NCBI GenBank assembly: GCA_022745215.1
Contig: JAIIWC010000003.1
Coordinates: 1-55,040, forward strand
DNA: 55,040 nt
Reading direction: 5' to 3'
Origin: Collinsella sp.
GTDB lineage: Bacteria; Actinomycetota; Coriobacteriia; Coriobacteriales; Coriobacteriaceae
Of the stretch, positions 49,714 through 55,040 are shown piece by piece. Position numbers and translations under genes: made by a program. The notes below the pieces were generated by a model. That model did not search any database and was not told where the DNA came from. It saw nothing but the letters and a program-made list of their open reading frames with translations. Every line of letters starts with the position of its first letter. The stretch's first letter is position 1.

Positions 49714-51231
49714 ATGGCGTTCTATCTGGGTATTGATATTGGGACAAGTGCCTCTAAAGGCGTTTTAATCGATGATCGATGCAACATCGTTTGCCAAGCC
49801 TCTTGTGGACACGAGACGGACAACCCGCGTGATGGATGGTACCAGCATGATGCGGAGGCAGTTTGGTGGGGCGATTTTTGCCGCTTGTCGCGCGAGCTGG
49901 TGGTGCGATCGGGGGTTAACGCAGCGCAGATCGGATGCGTCGGCCTTTCCGCATTGGGTTGCGACTGCGTGCCGGTCGATACCGAGTGCAACGCGCTGGC
50001 GCCCGCGATTTTGTATGGAGTCGATGCACGTTCGAAGCCACAGATTGACGAGCTTCTTTCCGAATATGGGTCAGATCGCGCACGCGAGCTTTTCGGACAC
50101 GATCCCTGTTCGTCAGATATTGCTCCCAAGATCTTGTGGTTTAAGGAGAATATGCCCGAGGTGCACGAACGTGCCGCGAAGTTTCTGACGGCGTCATCGT
50201 TTCTGTGCGCGAAGTTGACGGGGCGTTTTACGGTGGACCGTTATTTGGCGGAGGATTTTCTTCCCCTATATGACCGCTACACTTGGAAGGTTGATGCTCG
50301 TGAATGTGCTCGTTTCTGCCGGCCTGACCAGATGTCGGAGGTAATGTCGGCTACCGATATTGCCGGGGTGATTACGCGGCGTGCGGCTGAGGCGACGGGG
50401 CTCGCGGCAGGGACACCCGTCTTAGTGGGAACGGGCGACTCTGGTGCCGAGGCCATTTCGACGGGTGTATTCTGTCCCGGCGATATGATGGTTCAGTTGG
50501 GGAGCACGGCGTATTTCATCTACCTGGCTGATCATATGGTCGATGATGCCCGCCTGTGGCCAGGGACGTTTATCATTCCCGGAACTTACGGGATCTGCGC
50601 GGGGACCAATACGGCGGGTGCGCTCACATCGTGGCTGCGCCAAGAGCTGTATCGCGACGCCGTAGAGGCCGAGGACCACGGTGGCCCCGATGCATATTCG
50701 GTTATGGCGCGTGATGCCGCCGATGTGGCGCCGGGTGCCGATGGGCTCCTGTGTCTGCCGTACTTTGCGGGGGAGCGTACTCCGCTCAACGATCCCGAGG
50801 CGCGTGGCGTCTTCTTTGGCCTGACCGGAAGACATACGCGAGCTCATATGGTTCGCGCCGCCTTGGAAGGCGTCGCGTATACCGTTGCATCCCATGTCGA
50901 CATTATCGAGCGAGAGCATGGACTGCCAATTGGGCGCATTATGCTTGTCGGAGGTGGGACCAAGAATCCAGTTTGGATGCAAGCTATCGCCGACGTATGC
51001 GGGCGCGAGGTCTCGGTTGCCAAGGTTACGGTGGGTGCATGCTTCGGTGATGCCATCATGGCAGCTCTCGCAGGTGGCGCCTATGCATCATGGGATGAAC
51101 TCGCCCAAGTCCTTGGCGTTGCACAAACAATCGTGCCCGATATGGCTGCCCACGAGCTATATGCGTCGCGTCGTCATATTATCGATGAACTATATGCGCG
51201 TAACTGCGATCTTATGCACGAATTGGTGTAA
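49714..51231 (+). CDS. FGGY-family carbohydrate kinase
   Basis: A 505-residue sugar kinase of the FGGY (xylulokinase/ribulokinase) family. The N-terminal phosphate motif is YLGIDIGTSASKGVLID. Then come DGWYQHDAEAVW, the second-domain GTGDSGAEAISTGV, MVQLGSTAYF, and the C-terminal ATP-binding VGGGTKNPVWMQAIADVCG. The substrate is a pentulose, hexulose or related polyol; it cannot be named from sequence. It is the last gene of the operon. No clear terminator is seen in the 80 bases before the convergent tatD. Confidence 0.88.
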   Translation: MAFYLGIDIGTSASKGVLIDDRCNIVCQASCGHETDNPRDGWYQHDAEAVWWGDFCRLSRELVVRSGVNAAQIGCVGLSALGCDCVPVDTECNALAPAILYGVDARSKPQIDELLSEYGSDRARELFGHDPCSSDIAPKILWFKENMPEVHERAAKFLTASSFLCAKLTGRFTVDRYLAEDFLPLYDRYTWKVDARECARFCRPDQMSEVMSATDIAGVITRRAAEATGLAAGTPVLVGTGDSGAEAISTGVFCPGDMMVQLGSTAYFIYLADHMVDDARLWPGTFIIPGTYGICAGTNTAGALTSWLRQELYRDAVEAEDHGGPDAYSVMARDAADVAPGADGLLCLPYFAGERTPLNDPEARGVFFGLTGRHTRAHMVRAALEGVAYTVASHVDIIEREHGLPIGRIMLVGGGTKNPVWMQAIADVCGREVSVAKVTVGACFGDAIMAALAGGAYASWDELAQVLGVAQTIVPDMAAHELYASRRHIIDELYARNCDLMHELV

Positions 51232-51311
51232 TGCTGCCGAATTGTATTGCCCACCAATAGGGACTGCGTTGTGCGATTCGCATGTTCCTTGGCATTTTTG
51301 CCCACAGGGGG

Positions 51312-52094
51312 TTAGCGAAGGTCAAAAACAGAGTGCGCATTTGCTGAAACTGCCGACTCGATGCGCTTTGCGTCACAGTTTTTGAGTGAGGCAATGCGCA
51401 TCGAGGTCCTTGTGAGCGATCTGATGAGCGACTGTGCGCTTATCTCTGTGTTTGGTTCGGCTGGCGCATCGGTCTCGAGCAGTAGACGGTCGAGTGGAGT
51501 CTGTCGGGCATATTCGCGACCGCGCTTGGTGGCGAGCATGCGTTCGTTGACGGAAAAATAGCAGCCCGCATTACGCGCGCGGACGAGTTCGTCCGAAGTA
51601 CCGCTAAACCAGTGGAAGATGATAGCGGGGGAGTCGGGGTTTGGGATGAGTAGTCCATGCGATTCGAGGACGTCCAGTACGGCTCCTGCTGAACGAACGG
51701 CGTGAATTGATATCACGCGCCCGGTAAGAGGATGCTGCACGAGTGTATCGCAGAGCCGGTCAAATGCCTGTATTTGTAGCGGCTCACTTCCGGCAAAACG
51801 AGCGGAAAAGTCGAGCCCGACCTCGCCGATGTAGCGCTCTTGGGCGGCAACTTCGCAAAGCAGATCGACTTCGGCAGGACCGCAGCGGCCGTCGGCGAGC
51901 CACCAGGGGTGGAGCCCAACGCCAGCGATGATGCCTGGTAGGCGACGGGCGCGCTCGTTTGCGGCCGAAAAGTCGCGTGGGTCGACCCCGCAGTCAAAGA
52001 GCCCCAGACCCGACGCCGCCGACTCACTGGCTGCAGCATCGGGGCCGAGCATCAAATCAAGATGACAATGCGTGTCAAAGAATTGCGGTTCCAT
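51312..52094 (-). CDS. tatD: TatD-family deoxyribonuclease
   Basis: A 260-residue metal-dependent hydrolase. FFDTHCHLDLM gives the HxH ligand pair, IGEVGLDF the bridging Glu, VISIHAVRSAGAVLD and FHWFSG further His ligands, and LLLETDAP the final Asp. These are the TatD signature blocks. The family has Mg-dependent 3'-5' DNase activity and also nucleotide and tRNA-related roles. It lies 14 bases after the start of the gene order from tcdA on the minus strand, so the two form an operon. Confidence 0.92.
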   Translation of the reverse strand: MEPQFFDTHCHLDLMLGPDAAASESAASGLGLFDCGVDPRDFSAANERARRLPGIIAGVGLHPWWLADGRCGPAEVDLLCEVAAQERYIGEVGLDFSARFAGSEPLQIQAFDRLCDTLVQHPLTGRVISIHAVRSAGAVLDVLESHGLLIPNPDSPAIIFHWFSGTSDELVRARNAGCYFSVNERMLATKRGREYARQTPLDRLLLETDAPAEPNTEISAQSLIRSLTRTSMRIASLKNCDAKRIESAVSANAHSVFDLR

Positions 52095-52108
52095 CGCAGG
52101 ACATCCTG

Positions 52109-52906
52109 CTAGTCCAGGCGTTGGCCGTCGGCGCGTACGCGCTCGGTTCCACGTCCACTGATCTGGCGAATGACCTCGCCTGCAATCATCTGGCCCATGA
52201 TGGGCGGCATAAAGCTGGCGGTTCCCAACTCAGTGCTCTCGTGGATGTTGGAGGGGTCGCGGGGCTGCGTCTTTACCGATTCTTCGCAGCTAAACAGCAC
52301 ATGCAGGCTTTTGATGCCACGCTTTTTGCACTCCTTGCGCATGATACGGCTCATGGGGTCGCGCACCGTGTCAAAGATATCGGCGAAGCGCAGGCATTCG
52401 GGATGCAGCTTGTTGCCGCCGCCCATGGAGCTCACCAGGCGAATGCCGTGGTCCTGAGCATATTTGGCAACGGTGAGCTTGGCGGAGATGGTGTCGATCG
52501 CGTCGATGACGTAGTTGAGCTTGCCGCCCGTCTGCTCCAGAACGTTCGCGAAAAACTCGTCGATGTTGTCGCTCAGCAGGTATTCGGTGCGCTTGATGAC
52601 GGTAGCGGCGGGGTTGATATCGTGGATCATCGCCTCCATGACATCTACCTTGCGCTTGCCGATGGTGCTGTGAAACGCGATGGCCTGGCGGTTGATGTTG
52701 CTGGGCGCGATGACGTCCTTATCCAGAATCACGAAGTGTCCGATGCCGCCGCGAGCAAGTGCCTCGCAGCAGTTGGAGCCGACGCCGCCACAGCCGAGCA
52801 CCAGCACCGTGGCGTCGGCGAGCTTGTCGAGCGCCTCGCGGCCCATGATGATCTCGAGTTTGGTGTCGCGCGTCTCGACGGGCGCGGCGGCTGCGGTTTC
52901 GGTCAT
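52109..52906 (-). CDS. tcdA: tRNA threonylcarbamoyladenosine dehydratase (ThiF/HesA family)
   Basis: A 265-residue E1-like protein. The nucleotide-binding VLVLGCGGVGSNCCEALARGGIG, DKDVIAPSNINRQ with the conserved Arg, and YVIDAIDTISAKL match TcdA (CsdL). TcdA uses ATP to dehydrate t6A at position 37 of tRNA to the cyclic form. The block SSMGGGNKLHPECLRFADIFDTVRDPM is typical of TcdA rather than ThiF or MoeB. It lies upstream of tatD in the same transcript. Confidence 0.92.
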   Translation of the reverse strand: MTETAAAAPVETRDTKLEIIMGREALDKLADATVLVLGCGGVGSNCCEALARGGIGHFVILDKDVIAPSNINRQAIAFHSTIGKRKVDVMEAMIHDINPAATVIKRTEYLLSDNIDEFFANVLEQTGGKLNYVIDAIDTISAKLTVAKYAQDHGIRLVSSMGGGNKLHPECLRFADIFDTVRDPMSRIMRKECKKRGIKSLHVLFSCEESVKTQPRDPSNIHESTELGTASFMPPIMGQMIAGEVIRQISGRGTERVRADGQRLD

Positions 52907-53003
52907 ATATGTCCTCCGATGGGGAAGTGAAATACACGTTTAGCTATCGCCATTATAAGTATTATCGCGTTTATCGCGGTTTCGTTTGGGGTCTGTGAGC
53001 CTG

Positions 53004-53032
53004 TTGAAATAAGGATGAGGTTCGCATAAGAT
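53004..53032 (+). promoter_or_regulatory. Promoter of a candidate antisense RNA
   Basis: TTGAAA (53004-53009) and TAAGAT (53027-53032) are separated by 17 bases, among the best-matching promoters in the window, yet no coding gene follows on this strand before a terminator-like hairpin. Confidence 0.75.
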
Positions 53033-53038
53033 TGAAGC

Positions 53039-53130
53039 AGATGGCACCCGTTGCCGCGGGTTAGCCAACTCCGAAACACGTTTATGGCGTGAGAAGTGGC
53101 CGTCTTCGCTTTACGCGGGGGCGGCTATTT
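53039..53130 (+). ncRNA. Candidate small RNA antitoxin converging on the peptide gene
   Basis: The unit from the promoter above to the hairpin GCCGTCTTCGC (53098-53108) / GCGGGGGCGGC (53114-53124) would be about 90 bases. The 11-bp stem is complete only in plus-strand RNA, because it uses three G-U pairs, and it is followed by TATTT. An ACCCG/CGGGT stem lies near its 5' end. It runs toward the 3' end of the small hydrophobic peptide gene, as the antitoxin RNA does in Fst/par-type loci. Inference from layout only. Confidence 0.55.
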
Positions 53131-53211
53131 CATTCGACCTCCAATGTGGATGCCGAGCTCCACAGCCGCGATTACAAGCAATAACAACGTCAGGACATCG
53201 TCAATACTCAT
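53125..53211 (-). CDS. 28-residue hydrophobic peptide, type I toxin-like
   Basis: An ATG at 53211 with AAGGAG exactly seven bases upstream opens a 28-codon frame ending TAG at 53127-53125. The peptide starts MSIDDVLTLLLLVIAAVELG and ends HIGGRMK: a short acidic N-terminus, one membrane helix and a basic tail. This is the layout of Fst/holin-like type I toxins. A minus-strand -10-like TACAAT lies at 53270-53265. It faces a promoter-hairpin unit on the plus strand that could encode an antisense RNA. Too short for standard gene finding. A regulatory or phage-remnant small membrane peptide is the alternative. Confidence 0.65.
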   Translation of the reverse strand: MSIDDVLTLLLLVIAAVELGIHIGGRMK

Positions 53212-53315
53212 AGTCCATCTCCTTCTCTGGTAGAGGGGAGCTGGCCCATCTGCTTCTGGCTTCTATTGTAACTAAACGCGAACGAATGTTCTATAGCAGT
53301 TATTGAATTAGATAA

Positions 53316-53331
53316 TTAGACAAACATCTAA
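53316..53331 (+). promoter_or_regulatory. ArsR/SdpR-type operator
   Basis: TTAGACAAACATCTAA is a dyad (TTAGA-N6-TCTAA) lying across the -35 element and spacer of the promoter for the ArsR-family gene, as expected for autorepression. Confidence 0.65.
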
Positions 53332-53345
53332 ATATCGTGTATAGT
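53317..53345 (+). promoter_or_regulatory. Promoter of the sdpRI-like operon
   Basis: TAGACA (53317-53322) and TATAGT (53340-53345) are 17 bases apart and overlap the dyad operator. Confidence 0.8.
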
Positions 53346-53379
53346 GTGCGCGTCGTGAGAAGTGACGAAAGGAGGTTCT

Positions 53380-53658
53380 GTGCCGGGAGAGGGATTTAAG
53401 GCGCTGGCCGATCCGACACGGCGGCGTATTTTGGAGCTGCTGCGCGAGGGCAATTGCACGGCGGGGGAGCTTGCCGAGCATTTCGACATCAGCAAGCCAT
53501 CGCTGAGCCATCATTTGGCAACGCTCAAAAATGCCGGACTGGTGACCGACGAGCGCCATGGCCAAAACATCGTATACAGCTTAAACACCACCGTCATGCA
53601 GGACTTGATCGGTTGGTTTATGGGGTTTACAAACGCTGAAGGTGATAAGGATGAATAA
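53380..53658 (+). CDS. ArsR-family repressor (SdpR-like)
   Basis: A 92-residue winged-helix protein: FKALADPTRRRILELLREG, AGELAEHFDISKPSLSHHLATLKNAGLV and YSLNTTVMQDLIGWFMGF. No metal-binding Cys pair is present, and the sequence fits the SdpR-type autorepressors rather than metal sensors. The GTG at 53380 is chosen because AAAGGAGG lies four bases upstream. It overlaps the following SdpI-like gene by eight bases, which is the conserved sdpRI arrangement of Bacillus, and has a dyad operator over its promoter. Confidence 0.88.
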   Translation: MPGEGFKALADPTRRRILELLREGNCTAGELAEHFDISKPSLSHHLATLKNAGLVTDERHGQNIVYSLNTTVMQDLIGWFMGFTNAEGDKDE

Positions 53659-54355
53659 CGAAAACAAGGATATTCACGCCACGGGAGTATCGCCGCGCGT
53701 GTGGGCCGTGCTTGTCGTGCTGTGCGCGGCCAACGTCGCGGCGCATCTCTTGGTGATGCCGAGTCTGCCCGCGCAGATTCCCACGCACTGGGGAGCGAGC
53801 GGAGCCGTCAACGGTTGGGGCCCCAGTTGGATGGCCTCGGTACTTGGTGCGCTGCCCCTGGTGTTTCTCGCAATGTTTTATATGGTGCCGCGCATTGATC
53901 CCAAGGGCGAGGCGTATCGAACCTCGGGCAAGTTTTATCAGGGCTTTGTGATCGCCTTCACACTGCTCATGTGCGCCATCAGCTGGATGGGAGAGCTTAC
54001 GGTTTGGGGTGTCGTTCCGGCAGCTGGAACGGTCAACTTGCTGATTTCCGGCGCTATCGGCGTGCTCTTTATTGGCATGGGCAACTACCTGCCGCGCGTG
54101 AAGCAGAACTACACGCTTGGCATCAAAACGCCCTGGGCGCTCGCCGATCCCGAGAACTGGCGCCGTACGCAGCGCTTTGGCGGTGCCTGCTTTATGGTGC
54201 TGGGCATCGGCCTCATTGTGATGGGTGTTGCGGGCAGCGCGCTTTCGAGCGAGGTCGTTGCCGCGGCGATCGCGGTGCTGGCATTTGGGTCGGTCGGGGC
54301 CGTGTATGTCTACTCGTATCTGCTGTGGCGCAAATCGCAGCAGGCTGTTCGCTAA
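53651..54355 (+). CDS. SdpI-like membrane immunity protein
   Basis: A 234-residue membrane protein with about six helices. The N-terminal DUF1648 motif is LPAQIPTHWGASGAVNGWG and the SdpI motif is NYTLGIKTPWALADPENWRRTQRFGG. In Bacillus, SdpI protects against the SdpC toxin and controls SdpR by sequestering it at the membrane. No sdpC homologue is in the window. It starts inside the end of the repressor gene and is followed by a terminator. Confidence 0.88.
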   Translation: MNNENKDIHATGVSPRVWAVLVVLCAANVAAHLLVMPSLPAQIPTHWGASGAVNGWGPSWMASVLGALPLVFLAMFYMVPRIDPKGEAYRTSGKFYQGFVIAFTLLMCAISWMGELTVWGVVPAAGTVNLLISGAIGVLFIGMGNYLPRVKQNYTLGIKTPWALADPENWRRTQRFGGACFMVLGIGLIVMGVAGSALSSEVVAAAIAVLAFGSVGAVYVYSYLLWRKSQQAVR

Positions 54356-54420
54356 GGTTGCGGAAAACTAGCGTACGCAGTTCATATTATGCTCCGGGGG
54401 ACTTTTCCCAGGTAGTATTA

Positions 54421-54449
54421 GGGGGTGTGGGCAACCATGCCCCTTTTTA
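54421..54449 (+). terminator. Terminator after the sdpI-like gene
   Basis: GGGGTGTG and CATGCCCC pair (two wobbles) around GGCAAC, followed by TTTTTATT. Confidence 0.75.
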
Positions 54450-54533
54450 TTAGAACGCGCGAATCTTATACCTTTGCCTTTTCCGGAAGGGCAGGTCAGA
54501 AGACGTTTCGCAGCTAGATAAGGAGAAATGACT

Positions 54534-55040
54534 GTGGCGGAGTTTATCTACCAGATGTATCAGGCTCGTAAGGCCCATGGCGACAAGGTGATCCTTGACG
54601 ACGTGACTCTGAGCTTCTATCCCGGTGCCAAGATCGGCGTCGTGGGCCCCAACGGTATGGGCAAGTCGACCCTGCTCAAGATCATGGCCGGTATCGAGGA
54701 GGTCTCCAACGGCGATGCCAGGCTCACTCCCGGCTACACCGTGGGCATCCTGCAGCAGGAGCCGCCGCTCGACGACGACAAGACCGTCATCGAGAACGTG
54801 CGCATGGCGTTTGGCGATATGATCGCCAAGGTCGATCGCTTCAACAAGATCGGCGAGGAGATGTGCGACCCGGATTGCGACATGGATGCCCTCATGGCCG
54901 AGATGGGCAAGCTCCAGGACGAGATCGATGCCGCCGATGGCTGGGATATCGATTCCAAACTCGGCCAGGCCATGGACGCCCTGCAGCTGCCCGATTCTGA
55001 CATGCCGGTTAACGTGCTCTCGGGCGGCGAGCGCCGCCGC
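54534..55040 (+). CDS. ettA: Energy-dependent translational throttle protein EttA (ABC-F), 3' truncated by window edge
   Basis: The first 169 residues of an ABC-F ATPase. It begins MAEFIYQMYQARKAHGDK, Walker A is GPNGMGKST (residues 38-46), then LQQEPPLDDDKTV, and the ABC signature LSGGERRR falls at the window edge. The match to EttA (MAQFVY..., PGAKIGVLG, LPQEPQL) is close. EttA binds the ribosomal E site and gates translation according to energy state. The GTG at 54534 is preferred because AAGGAG then has a spacing of eight. An ATG two codons earlier is only two bases from that site. Confidence 0.92.
   Translation, partial: MAEFIYQMYQARKAHGDKVILDDVTLSFYPGAKIGVVGPNGMGKSTLLKIMAGIEEVSNGDARLTPGYTVGILQQEPPLDDDKTVIENVRMAFGDMIAKVDRFNKIGEEMCDPDCDMDALMAEMGKLQDEIDAADGWDIDSKLGQAMDALQLPDSDMPVNVLSGGERRR

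Overview
The window looks like chromosomal DNA of an anaerobic gut actinobacterium of the Coriobacteriia, most likely Collinsella or a close relative. This is inferred from the fairly high GC content, the GTG and TTG starts with strong GGAGG-type ribosome sites, the anaerobic physiology (phosphotransbutyrylase/butyrate kinase, anaerobic class III ribonucleotide reductase, flavodoxin with a DUF3793 partner, ferredoxin-type aldo/keto reductase) and the overall gene repertoire. No 16S or marker search was possible, so the genus is a guess. No rRNA, tRNA, CRISPR array, phage or insertion sequence was seen.

Layout. Positions 1-3526: end of a phosphate butyryl/acetyltransferase gene, butyrate kinase, an MFS transporter and a small membrane protein. 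3527-7324: nrdD-nrdG with an NrdR-like box and three large inverted-repeat elements. 7391-9061: folate genes folE, an HD-domain hydrolase and folB. 9068-16482: mixed housekeeping genes (YgjP-type metalloprotease, dipeptidase, SlyD plus a UreE-like protein, HAD phosphatases, Fur-family regulator, acylphosphatase, RNase HI, LysR regulator). 16642-19156: O-acetylhomoserine sulfhydrylase behind a small Cys-containing leader peptide, then a secreted protein. 19346-24958: small membrane protein, ketopantoate reductase-like gene, cyclase, aldo/keto reductase, a Gfo/Idh oxidoreductase flanked by two copies of one palindromic element, and endonuclease IV. 25106-28210: a polar amino-acid ABC transporter whose permease carries an extra secreted domain. 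28327-32767: flavodoxin/DUF3793, a heavy-metal-binding membrane protein behind a CsoR-like operator, a LexA-controlled Y-family polymerase with a YolD partner, and an orphan fragment resembling an iron alcohol dehydrogenase. 32967-34661: pgi. 34763-37637: a three-gene minus-strand island (unknown protein, ClpP-like protease, VirD4/TraG-like ATPase). 38128-39694: two HAD phosphatases.

39845-51231 is the most system-like region. A GntR/UTRA regulator precedes eleven plus-strand genes: a YfcC-type carrier, two amidohydrolase-family proteins, FrlC-, FrlB- and two FrlD-like proteins, YjbQ, a BtpA/SgcQ-like protein and an FGGY kinase. The frl-like core indicates catabolism of an Amadori-type (fructosamine) compound or a related amino sugar conjugate, but the carrier and the extra enzymes make it different from the enterobacterial frl operon. 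Both amidohydrolases lack the usual first-strand HxH metal motif.

51312-55040: TatD and TcdA, then a previously unannotated 28-residue hydrophobic peptide gene (53125-53211, minus) facing a promoter-terminator unit on the other strand. This resembles a type I toxin-antitoxin locus. It is followed by an SdpR/SdpI-like pair with an operator-overlapped promoter and the start of ettA, which runs off the window.
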